DNA from: Nitrospirota bacterium
Lineage (GTDB): Bacteria; Nitrospirota_A; Leptospirillia; Leptospirillales; Leptospirillaceae
Length of the DNA stretch: 11,760 nt
Direction: 5' to 3'
NCBI GenBank assembly: GCA_021795275.1
Contig: JAJYPO010000061.1
Coordinates: 1 to 11,760 of the forward strand
A program made the position numbers and the translations under genes. This document shows, one piece after another, positions 5,682 through 11,760 of this stretch. The notes below the pieces were generated by a model. The model was not told the origin of the DNA. It saw only the letters and a list, made by a program, of their open reading frames with translations, and did not search any database. Numbering within the stretch: the stretch's first letter is position 1; the number at the start of each line of letters is the position of its first letter.

Positions 5682-6634
5682 TCGAGCTTGCCAGCTCCTA
5701 CAGTTACTGCACCAGGGTCGTAGAAAGCCACTACGAGAATTTTCCCGTCGCCTCACGCCTTCTGCCGACCTCCACCCGGCCCGCCATCGCCGCCCTCTAC
5801 GCCTTTGCACGGGCCGCCGACGACTTTGCCGACGAGGAACCGGACACCGGACGGGCCCTGGAGCTTCTCGCCGGATGGAGAACCCTCCTCTACAAGGCCG
5901 CGGATGGCCCGGTGGATCACCCGGTCTTCCGGGCCCTCTCCGACGTGATCGCCCGTTACAGGGTTCCGGTGGAATGGCTCGACCACCTGATCATGGCCTT
6001 TGAACGGGACAGGAGAATCATCCGCCACGAAACCTTCGAGGATCTCCTCGAATATTCGGTCCTCTCGGCCAATCCGGTCGGCAGACTTCTCCTCTGGATC
6101 CACGGAACCCGCTCCGAATCCCTCTTCGCCCGATCCGATGCCATCTGCACAGCCCTTCAGCTGGCGAACTTCTGGCAGGACATCGCCGTGGACTGGCTCA
6201 AGGGTCGGGTCTACGTTCCCCAGGAGGAGCTCCGGGAGGCCGGAATTCCCGAAACGGCCCTGGCCAATCCCCTGAACACGGAGGAATTTCTCTCCCGCGA
6301 ACAAAGGCTCAAGGACCGCCTCTTCGCCTACACGGCCGGCCTTTTTTCCACAGGCATTCCCCTTCCATCGGCTGTCGGAGGCCGGGTGGGGCTCGAACTC
6401 TCCCTCGTCTGGAAGGGGGGGGTCACCATCCTCCGGAAGGGCCGAGATCCCCGGAGGCGCCTTCTCGAACGCCCCGTCCTCACGAAGGGGACCTGGCTTA
6501 GGGCCCTCTTTCTCCCTGTCTCCCGCACCACTCTCGACAGGACCCTCCAGACTCTTCCCGACAAGGCCGAAATGGAACGGCTCTTCGAGCGGGGCCGGGC
6601 CGTCTATGAGGGGAAGGCCTCCGCTCCGTCCTGA
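5678..6634 (+). CDS. hpnC: Hydroxysqualene synthase HpnC
   Basis: A 318-residue squalene/phytoene synthase-fold protein. HpnC converts presqualene diphosphate to hydroxysqualene, the substrate of HpnE. The N-terminal SHYENFPVASRLLP (17-30) is diagnostic of HpnC. The first Asp motif ARAADDFADE holds DDFADE at 48-53. The second, ALQLANFWQDIAVDW, holds NFWQD at 164-168 and is followed by KGRVYVP. LSANPVGRLLL is a further family signature. It starts with ATG overlapping the hpnE stop by 4 bp and is the last gene of the operon. The usual published order is hpnC-hpnD-hpnE; here hpnC is last. The final 31 bp overlap the 3' end of the convergent serine hydrolase gene, so no terminator fits between them. 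Confidence 0.92.
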   Translation: MIELASSYSYCTRVVESHYENFPVASRLLPTSTRPAIAALYAFARAADDFADEEPDTGRALELLAGWRTLLYKAADGPVDHPVFRALSDVIARYRVPVEWLDHLIMAFERDRRIIRHETFEDLLEYSVLSANPVGRLLLWIHGTRSESLFARSDAICTALQLANFWQDIAVDWLKGRVYVPQEELREAGIPETALANPLNTEEFLSREQRLKDRLFAYTAGLFSTGIPLPSAVGGRVGLELSLVWKGGVTILRKGRDPRRRLLERPVLTKGTWLRALFLPVSRTTLDRTLQTLPDKAEMERLFERGRAVYEGKASAPS

Positions 6635-7746
6635 GGCTCCCCGTCACTTGAGCTCCCGAATTGAGCAAGAACGGTGTCGTGGAAGCGGGGCCTGAACTCC
6701 CTGATCCGGTTGTTGGTCCGGACCGGGTGGACCCGGTTGGTCAGAAGAACCACGATCCGTTCCTTTCGCCAGTCGATCCAGAGGGAGGTCCCCGCATAAC
6801 CCAGGTGGCCGATCGAGGCCTCCGGCGTCATGAACCTGCCGCTGGAGGAACCGGGGGTGGGCGTATCCCAGCCCAGCGCCCATTCGATCCCTGGCTTTCG
6901 GCTCCTGAAAACGGACAGCCAGGGATCGGGGAAAAACCCACCCCCCAGCCAGGGGCGGGCGAGTTCCCAGACTGCCCGGGCCGACCCGAAAAGCCCCGCG
7001 TGACCACAGACGCCTCCCAGAAGACGGGCATGCTCGTCATGAACCACGCCGGTCAGGGGAAGGCCCGACTCCGGGACGATCTCGGTCGAGGCCACAGGAA
7101 CCCTCCCCTTCCGGACAGACTCTGCCAGGGGAGAGCCGGATGTCAGAAAATCGGCCCCCGCAACCTTCAGTGGGCCAGCAATCTTTTCCCGGTAAAGCCT
7201 GTCCAGCGGGGCATTCCACACCTGTTCGAGAACCCATCCCAGGAGCATGAATCCGAAATCGCTGTAGAGGGATTTCTCCCCCCTGGGACCGGCCGGAGGA
7301 AGATCGAGGATGAGCCGGAACAACTCCCGTTTCCGGTCTTCGGGGGAGCGGGTGGAGCCCACCCGCTCATACAAGGGGGCCCATGCGCAAAGACCGGCCG
7401 AATGGCTCAGAAGCTCCGAGAGCGTTGCACCTCCCGCGAATGTCCCCGCCGCTTCGGGGAGAAGGGACGCGACCGTCATGGAAAGATCGAGCCGGCCCAG
7501 GGCCACCGTCTGGAGGAGAAGGCTCCCGGTGACCAGGGGCTTGGTCAGGGAGGCCAGATCGTAAAGGGTCTCCGGGGTGACGGCCGGACCCGGGGGAGGA
7601 GGGCTGGTCCGGAGAAATCCTGCCGCCACTTCCCCCCGGATTCTTTCCCGGTCCCCCCAGAGAGCGACTCCTCCCGGAAAGACCCCTTCGGAGACTCCCG
7701 TTTCCATGAGCTTCCTCACTTCTTCGATATCCTGTCTCCCTTTCAC
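6604..7746 (-). CDS. Serine hydrolase, beta-lactamase/class C family (PF00144-like)
   Basis: A 380-residue protein of the serine beta-lactamase-like / penicillin-binding-protein fold. The catalytic box is SLTK (Ser66, Lys69) in YDLASLTKP. The second motif is YSD (161-163) where many members have YxN, followed by the usual FGFMLLG. HLGYAGTS (314-321) replaces the KTG box, as is common for esterase- or peptidase-like members. LLSHSAGL (112-119) is another family signature. No signal peptide is apparent, so it is probably cytosolic, which argues against antibiotic resistance; substrate is unknown. The start is GTG at 7746 with GGGAGG 4 nt upstream. An ATG at 7750 is in another frame. It is transcribed away from tldD and toward hpnC, and its last 31 bp lie antisense to the end of hpnC. 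The fold and catalytic residues are clear; the physiological role is not. Confidence 0.85.
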   Translation of the reverse strand: MKGRQDIEEVRKLMETGVSEGVFPGGVALWGDRERIRGEVAAGFLRTSPPPPGPAVTPETLYDLASLTKPLVTGSLLLQTVALGRLDLSMTVASLLPEAAGTFAGGATLSELLSHSAGLCAWAPLYERVGSTRSPEDRKRELFRLILDLPPAGPRGEKSLYSDFGFMLLGWVLEQVWNAPLDRLYREKIAGPLKVAGADFLTSGSPLAESVRKGRVPVASTEIVPESGLPLTGVVHDEHARLLGGVCGHAGLFGSARAVWELARPWLGGGFFPDPWLSVFRSRKPGIEWALGWDTPTPGSSSGRFMTPEASIGHLGYAGTSLWIDWRKERIVVLLTNRVHPVRTNNRIREFRPRFHDTVLAQFGSSSDGEPQDGAEAFPS

Positions 7747-7935
7747 GCATCCTCCCTTTCCGCTCCCGTTCCCGATTTTTCATGGATTCCGGACCGGCCT
7801 CCCCTGTATAATAAACTGTATAATTAAGATGGAACGGCTGGCCCGATACAGTGTTGGAGAACCCGCCCTTTTTGTCCATGGGTCTCTGGTTCTTCATACC
7901 CCCTTAGTTTTGCAGAATATCCGGAGGATTTCGAC
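7747..7935. other. Divergent intergenic region between serine hydrolase and tldD
   Basis: This gap separates the minus-strand hydrolase start from the plus-strand tldD start, so both promoters must lie here or nearby. It is clearly more AT-rich than its surroundings around 7775-7830. It contains two exact TATAAT hexamers on the plus strand (7807-7812 and 7819-7824), with -10-like hexamers on the minus strand in the same segment. No good -35 box accompanies any of them, which suggests activator dependence or another sigma factor. The tldD ribosome site GGAGG is at 7923-7927. Confidence 0.5.
7804..7827 (+). repeat. Tandem 12-bp AT-rich repeat with two TATAAT boxes
   Basis: CTGTATAATAAA (7804-7815) is directly followed by CTGTATAATTAA (7816-7827), two copies differing at one base. 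Each holds a perfect TATAAT. They may give two tandem -10 elements for tldD or form a protein-binding repeat. Such AT-rich sequence stands out in this GC-rich window. Confidence 0.6.
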
Positions 7936-7939
7936 GTGA
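7829..7939 (+). CDS. Possible 36-codon small ORF upstream of tldD
   Basis: An ATG at 7829 opens a 36-codon frame (beginning MERLARYSVGEPALF, ending QNIRRIST). Its TGA overlaps the tldD GTG as GTGA, the same 4-bp coupling seen in the hpn operon. The ATG lies 5 nt after the second TATAAT (7819-7824), so a transcript from that box could be nearly leaderless; no Shine-Dalgarno precedes it. About half of its third codon positions are G or C, lower than in the neighbouring genes, which argues against long-term coding. It has no known motif. It could be a leader peptide coupled to tldD or chance. I rate it as weak but record it because TldD/TldE proteases process small peptides. Confidence 0.2.
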   Translation: MERLARYSVGEPALFVHGSLVLHTPLVLQNIRRIST

Positions 7940-9387
7940 CGACACCCCCCCGCCATGATATCGCCCTGTTCTTCGAACACCAGTTCGGCACTTCCCCCCG
8001 TCTTCTCGAGGGTGTGCTGGGATCGGCCATCCTCTCTCAGGCGGTGGACGACGCCGACCTCTATTTCGAATATACCGTCCGGGAACACTACAGCATTGAG
8101 GACGGGATCGTGAAAAAGGCTGGCCAGGATGTCAGCCAGGGGGTCGGCGCCCGGATCGTTTCGGGGGAGCGGACCGGTTTCGCCTTTACCGAGGAATTCG
8201 ACCCGAAGGCCCTGACCCGCGCCGTGGAGTCGGCCCGAAGGATTGCCGACAAGAGTGGAAATTCGGCTCCGGTCTCGGTCTCCCGCCCCGGCCGGCCATC
8301 GGCCGATCTCTATCCGGTGACCGATCTCACCCTCGACCGCCCTGTCCCCGAGAAAATCGCCATCCTTGAATCCCTTGACCGACTGGCCCGGTCCGAAAAC
8401 AGCAAGGTCGTCCAGGTCATGGCTTCCCTGGCCTCCGAGATCAAGACCATCCAGATCGTCAGAAAGGACGGAACCATCGTCGCCGACCGGATTCCCCTGA
8501 CCCGGATCAATATCTCGGTCATCGCCCAGGAGGGAGACAACCGGCAGACAGGAACCTACGGGTGGGGAGGCCGGACGGACTTTGGCGGGCTGGTCACCTC
8601 CGAAAAACTTTCTCACGCGGCCCGGGAGGCGGTCAGGCAGGCCCTTGTGAATCTCTCCGCACGCCCCTGTCCCTCCGGGACGATGAATGTGGTCCTGGGC
8701 CCCGGCTGGCCGGGGATCCTCCTGCACGAGGCGATCGGCCACGGTCTCGAGGGAGACTTCAACCGGAAAGGGACCTCGGCCTTCTCCGGACGACTCGGGG
8801 AGCGGGTGGCCTCTCCCCTGTGCACCATTATCGATGACGGCACGATCCCGGGACGACGGGGATCCCTCAATGTCGACGACGAGGGGACTCCGACCCAGCG
8901 AACCGTCCTCATCGAAAACGGAATCCTCCGGGGCTACCTCCAGGACCGCCAGAACGCCCGGCTCATGGGAGCACGATCGACGGGAAACGGGCGCCGGGAG
9001 TCCTACGCCCATCCCGTCATGCCCCGGATGACCAACACCATCATGCTGGCCGGAGAGTCCGACCCGGGGGAGGTCCTCTCCTCCCTTGAACGTGGAATTT
9101 ATGCTGTGAATTTCGGCGGGGGTCAGGTGGACATCACCTCCGGCAAGTTCGTCTTTTCCATGTCGGAGGCCTACTATGTCGAGAAAGGCAGGATCCTGTA
9201 TCCGGTGAAGGGGGCAACCCTCATCGGGAATGGTCCGGAGGTCCTGACCAAGGTCCGGATGGTGGGAAACGACATGGCCCTCGACACCGGCGTGGGAACC
9301 TGCGGAAAAGACGGTCAGTCCGTCCCTGTGGGCGTGGGGCTCCCCACCCTCCGGGTCGACGGGATCACCGTCGGCGGAACCCACTGA
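7936..9387 (+). CDS. tldD: TldD metalloprotease subunit
   Basis: A 483-residue cytosolic protein, the catalytic partner of the TldD/TldE heterodimeric zinc protease. In Escherichia coli this complex trims unfolded peptides, matures microcin B17 and degrades the CcdA antitoxin. The zinc site is visible as HEAIGH (HExxxH, His264 to His269) in GILLHEAIGHGLEGDF. Cys456 in GVGTCGKDGQSVPVGVG near the C-terminus matches the conserved cysteine that completes the metal site. The N-terminal domain with LYFEYTVREHYSIEDGIVKKA is also typical, and the length fits the family. Translation starts at GTG 7936 with GGAGG 8 nt upstream. tldE follows after 29 bp with its own AAGGAG, so the two subunits are co-transcribed. 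The substrate here is unknown; no recognisable precursor peptide lies in the window apart from the doubtful small ORF just upstream. Confidence 0.93.
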   Translation: MTTPPRHDIALFFEHQFGTSPRLLEGVLGSAILSQAVDDADLYFEYTVREHYSIEDGIVKKAGQDVSQGVGARIVSGERTGFAFTEEFDPKALTRAVESARRIADKSGNSAPVSVSRPGRPSADLYPVTDLTLDRPVPEKIAILESLDRLARSENSKVVQVMASLASEIKTIQIVRKDGTIVADRIPLTRINISVIAQEGDNRQTGTYGWGGRTDFGGLVTSEKLSHAAREAVRQALVNLSARPCPSGTMNVVLGPGWPGILLHEAIGHGLEGDFNRKGTSAFSGRLGERVASPLCTIIDDGTIPGRRGSLNVDDEGTPTQRTVLIENGILRGYLQDRQNARLMGARSTGNGRRESYAHPVMPRMTNTIMLAGESDPGEVLSSLERGIYAVNFGGGQVDITSGKFVFSMSEAYYVEKGRILYPVKGATLIGNGPEVLTKVRMVGNDMALDTGVGTCGKDGQSVPVGVGLPTLRVDGITVGGTH

Positions 9388-9416
9388 CTACAATACGACC
9401 CGAACAAGGAGAGTCT

Positions 9417-10781
9417 GTGAAGACAGCGATCAGGGATTTCGACACCGGACGGGAGGCCGTCTCCCACATTCTGGAGGCGGCCAGACGGGCGGGAGCCACG
9501 TCGGCCGATGCCCTCTATGTCTGGACCGACGAAGAAAACGTCACCGTCCGCAAGGGAACCCTTGAAAAGATCCAGGCTTCACAGAGCCAGGGGCTGGGGA
9601 TCCGTGTCTTCGTGGGCCAGGCCCAGTCGAGCATCTCGACCCGCGATCTCTCAAGATCACACATCGACGAGCTGGTGGCCCGGGCGGTGGCCATGGCCCG
9701 GCACACGGCCTCCGACCCTTATGCCGGCCTTCCGGACGAACTCCTTCCCCCCGCCACCGATCCCGAAATCCTCTTTCCCCCGGAAACGGAGATCCCGACC
9801 CGGGAGGCTCTCTTCGAGCGGGCCCGATTGGCGGAGGAGGCAGCCCTTGCGCACGACCCCAGGGTCACCAACTCCGAAGGGGCCGATTGCGCCCGTTCCC
9901 AGGCCCGGATCGTCTTCGGGAACTCCCTGGGATTTCTGGAAGGATACCGGAAAAGTTCCTACTCCCTCTCCTGTTCGGTGATCGCCACGGAAGGGGATTC
10001 GATGGAACGGGACTACTGGTATGTGGTGGGACCTCTCTGGGGGGTGACGAAGGATCCGGAGGCCGTGGGGACGAAGGCTGCGCTCCGGACCGTCTCCCGG
10101 CTTCATGCGCGGCGCATTCCGACAGGCTCCTTTCCCGTCCTCTTCGACCCGGAGACGGCCCGGAGTCTGATCGGCCATTTTGCGGGAGCCATCTCCGGTT
10201 CCTCCCTCTACCGGAATGCCACCTACCTGAAGGACCGGGAGGGCACACCCGTCATGTCGGAGAAGGTGACCCTCCGGGAGGATCCCTTCATTCCCGGTGG
10301 CCTGGGAAGCCGGCCCTTTGACGGCGAAGGGCTCCCCACCCGGCAGAAAACAATCGTCGACCGGGGGAGGCTCACCACCTATCTTTTTGACACCTATTCG
10401 GCCCGGAAGCTCGGGCGCCACTCCACGGGAAATGCCGTCCGCTCCCTTTCCGACGGCCCGGGCGTCGGCGTGTCGAACCTGATCGTCACCCCGGGAACCA
10501 AATCCCTGGAGGATCTGATCGCAGGCCTCTCCGAAGGGCTCCTCGTCACAGAGCTGATCGGGTTCGGGGTCAATACGGTCACGGGAGACTATTCCCGGGG
10601 GGCCTTCGGGTACTGGATCAAGAACGGGACGATCACCCATCCCGTCTCGGAAGTCACCATCGCCGGCACTCTTGATGAGCTTTACCGGGGCATCGTGGAA
10701 GTCGGCTCGGATCTTGAGATTCGATCCTCGATCAACACCCCGTCCCTTCTTGTCGAAGGGCTTCGGATCGCTGGAGAATAA
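9417..10781 (+). CDS. tldE: TldE/PmbA metalloprotease subunit
   Basis: A 454-residue homologue of TldD that lacks the HExxxH zinc motif; the matching region around residues 248-260 reads SLIGHFAGAISG. This is the normal state of TldE (PmbA), the non-catalytic subunit that pairs with TldD and shapes the peptide-binding cleft. Conserved family features are visible: DALYVWTDEENVTVRKGTLEKIQ near the N-terminus, FDGEGLPTRQKTIVDRG and YSARKLGRHSTGNA in the C-terminal half, and GYWIKNGTITHPVSEVTIAG near the end. Start is GTG at 9417 with AAGGAG 5 nt upstream. The TAA at 10779 is followed after 2 bp by the nitroreductase GTG, so the next gene is probably translated by coupling. Confidence 0.92.
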   Translation: MKTAIRDFDTGREAVSHILEAARRAGATSADALYVWTDEENVTVRKGTLEKIQASQSQGLGIRVFVGQAQSSISTRDLSRSHIDELVARAVAMARHTASDPYAGLPDELLPPATDPEILFPPETEIPTREALFERARLAEEAALAHDPRVTNSEGADCARSQARIVFGNSLGFLEGYRKSSYSLSCSVIATEGDSMERDYWYVVGPLWGVTKDPEAVGTKAALRTVSRLHARRIPTGSFPVLFDPETARSLIGHFAGAISGSSLYRNATYLKDREGTPVMSEKVTLREDPFIPGGLGSRPFDGEGLPTRQKTIVDRGRLTTYLFDTYSARKLGRHSTGNAVRSLSDGPGVGVSNLIVTPGTKSLEDLIAGLSEGLLVTELIGFGVNTVTGDYSRGAFGYWIKNGTITHPVSEVTIAGTLDELYRGIVEVGSDLEIRSSINTPSLLVEGLRIAGE

Positions 10782-10783
10782 CG

Positions 10784-11410
10784 GTGCGGGAGAAAAAGGC
10801 CAGAACGTTGGCCCCGATCCACACCCTCCTTGCAGAGCGGTTCAGCACCCGGGCCTTCGATCCCGAACGTCCGGTCCTCTTCGGGACCCTTCTCTCCCTT
10901 TTCGAGGCGGCCCGCTGGGCCCCCTCGAGCTTCAACGACCAGCCCTGGCGCTTCATTTTCTGGAACCGGTTCTATGACCCGGACGGGTGGCAGAAGGCCT
11001 TCGAATGTCTGACCTCCGGAAACCAGCGGTGGGCCAGGAATGCCCAGATCCTGGTCTCCTCCGTGGCCCGGAACCATTTTTCCCATGACCGTTCCACCAA
11101 CCGGTGGGGAGGACACGACACCGGCATGGCCACCATGGCCCTCCTCGTCGAAGCCCAGGCCCAGGGTCTGGCCGCCCATGTCATGGGAGGGTTCGACCCT
11201 GACACACTCAGGAGGGAATTCGGAATCCCGGAGGATTTCGGGCCCATGGCAATGATCGCGATCGGGTATGCGGGCTCCCCCGACCTCCTCGACCCGGAGC
11301 TTGCGGCCCGGGAAGCAGGGGAACGGACAAGGGAATCCCTGGACCGGATCCTCTTCGAAGGAAGCTGGGCCCAGCCTGTCCGGGACAGAAAGAGTCCCCC
11401 CTCCGTCTAG
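10784..11410 (+). CDS. Nitroreductase family protein (FMN-dependent)
   Basis: A 208-residue protein of the nitroreductase fold, which normally forms FMN-binding homodimers that reduce nitro groups, quinones or other electron-poor compounds with NAD(P)H. Diagnostic parts are AERFSTRAFDPERPV (17-31), the FMN-contact segment EAARWAPSSFNDQPWRF (41-57), and HDTGMATMALLVEAQAQGL (111-129) where the family has its central helix, followed by the strand MAMIAIGYAG. The start is GTG at 10784, only 2 bp after tldE, with GGAG inside the end of tldE. It therefore belongs to the tldD-tldE operon. The partner reaction is unknown. Flavin oxidoreductases of this fold also modify ribosomal peptides (azoline dehydrogenases), which is suggestive next to a TldD/E protease, but no cyclodehydratase gene is present, so a general reductase is the safer call. 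Confidence 0.85.
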   Translation: MREKKARTLAPIHTLLAERFSTRAFDPERPVLFGTLLSLFEAARWAPSSFNDQPWRFIFWNRFYDPDGWQKAFECLTSGNQRWARNAQILVSSVARNHFSHDRSTNRWGGHDTGMATMALLVEAQAQGLAAHVMGGFDPDTLRREFGIPEDFGPMAMIAIGYAGSPDLLDPELAAREAGERTRESLDRILFEGSWAQPVRDRKSPPSV

Positions 11411-11455
11411 GTCCCGACACCGCAGGAGCGGCCCTTCTCCCTGGCAAGCTCCGGA

Positions 11456-11760
11456 TCAGGGCTCCTTTTCAAGCGAAATCCTGACCCCGATCGCCCCCTT
11501 GATGTCCTTGAAAAACGGTTGATCGAGCCTCGCTGCGCTGGGATTTTCCGGCCAGGGGTCCCGGACAAGAAAATACTGGATCTCTTTTCGTCCATTGACG
11601 ACTTTGTACTTGGCGGCCGTGACCACGACCGCATGGCCGATCTTGTTGCCGGTCTTTAGAGCCAGGATGACGGGATAGTTCAGGTAGAGATCCTGGAGGA
11701 TCTGTTCGCCGGAGGGCTCGAGGAAGGCCGTGACCACCACCTTTTTCCCCTCGTAGACGG
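11456..11760 (-). CDS. Papain-like cysteine peptidase, C39/C70-like (partial, 5' end outside window)
   Basis: The frame is open to the right edge and ends at TGA 11456, giving the last 101 residues. The segment LQDLYLNYPVILALKTGNKIGHAVVVTAAKY contains a GHAVVV motif, where His is the expected catalytic histidine of bacterial papain-like peptidases. The next strand carries FLVRDPWPENP, where Asp-Pro provides the third catalytic residue in C39- and C70 (AvrRpt2)-type families. The catalytic cysteine would lie upstream, outside the window. Any GTG start within the window (for example at 11740) would delete that half and is not credible, since the frame continues with VYEGKK before it. Such proteins may be secreted peptidases or bacteriocin-processing domains, and export cannot be judged from this fragment. 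It converges on the nitroreductase gene with a 45-bp gap and no clear terminator. Confidence 0.6.
   Translation of the reverse strand, partial: VYEGKKVVVTAFLEPSGEQILQDLYLNYPVILALKTGNKIGHAVVVTAAKYKVVNGRKEIQYFLVRDPWPENPSAARLDQPFFKDIKGAIGVRISLEKEP

Noticed and set aside
3872..5810. Minus-strand frames opposite hpnD, hpnE and hpnC
   Set aside because: They are shadows of three well-recognised genes with intact catalytic motifs.
6604..7746. Antibiotic-resistance beta-lactamase
   Set aside because: The fold is shared, but there is no signal peptide, the KTG box is replaced by HLGYAG, and the YxN box is YSD. A general serine hydrolase is the supported call.
6661..7827. A 388-codon plus-strand frame opposite the serine hydrolase
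   Set aside because: The hydrolase frame has SLTK, YSD and HLGYAG motifs in the right order. The opposite frame is Pro/Gly/Arg-rich with no recognisable domain.
7894..9384. A 496-codon open frame on the minus strand opposite tldD
   Set aside because: It is an antisense shadow of tldD caused by GC-rich third codon positions. The tldD frame has clear zinc-site motifs; the antisense protein is low-complexity, Gly/Asp/His-rich and has no family features.
9657..10640. A 327-codon minus-strand frame opposite tldE
   Set aside because: tldE is a clear full-length family member. The antisense frame is compositionally biased and has no domain.
11411..11455. Possible terminator between the convergent nitroreductase and peptidase genes
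   Set aside because: I found no stem of more than a few base pairs and no T-run in the 45-bp gap.

Overview
The window is chromosomal DNA of a GC-rich bacterium (roughly 60% G+C by eye). It carries ten protein-coding genes, two of them cut by the window edges. No rRNA, tRNA, CRISPR array, insertion sequence or phage gene was recognised. The gene mix suggests a Nitrospirota-type chemolithoautotroph such as Leptospirillum. It combines a stand-alone homologue of the CO dehydrogenase/acetyl-CoA synthase epsilon subunit, a NuoL/DabB-type membrane protein, periplasmic diheme cytochromes c and a bacterial squalene pathway. This assignment is inference; no taxonomic marker gene lies in the window.

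Left part (1-1446, minus strand): a NuoL/DabB-like proton-channel subunit runs off the left edge. It is preceded by a small protein resembling the PF02552 family (CODH beta / ACS epsilon subunit). A divergent promoter region (1447-1731) separates these from the plus-strand genes. It holds two well-formed sigma-70-like promoters facing away from each other and two short palindromes.

Middle (1732-6634, plus strand): a two-gene unit encodes a c4-like diheme cytochrome (TsdB-like) and a diheme cytochrome with the hallmarks of thiosulfate dehydrogenase TsdA, including the unusual Cys haem-ligand motif. It ends in a perfect 9-bp stem-loop. A new promoter then starts the squalene operon hpnD-hpnE-hpnC, whose genes overlap by 4 bp each. 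HpnD makes presqualene diphosphate from farnesyl diphosphate, HpnC converts it to hydroxysqualene, and HpnE reduces that to squalene, the hopanoid precursor. No squalene-hopene cyclase is present in the window.

Right part: a minus-strand serine hydrolase of the beta-lactamase/class C fold (6604-7746) overlaps the end of hpnC tail to tail. A divergent AT-rich gap with a 12-bp tandem repeat separates it from tldD, tldE and a nitroreductase (7936-11410), which form a tight plus-strand operon for a zinc metalloprotease and a flavoenzyme. The window closes with the C-terminal part of a minus-strand papain-like (C39/C70-type) cysteine peptidase that runs off the right edge.

Most of the window is recognisable housekeeping and energy metabolism. 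The points most worth following are the tsdBA pair in a probable iron oxidiser, the orphan CODH/ACS-epsilon-like gene next to a NuoL/DabB homologue with a Glu-to-Gln change, and a 36-codon ORF whose stop overlaps the tldD start.
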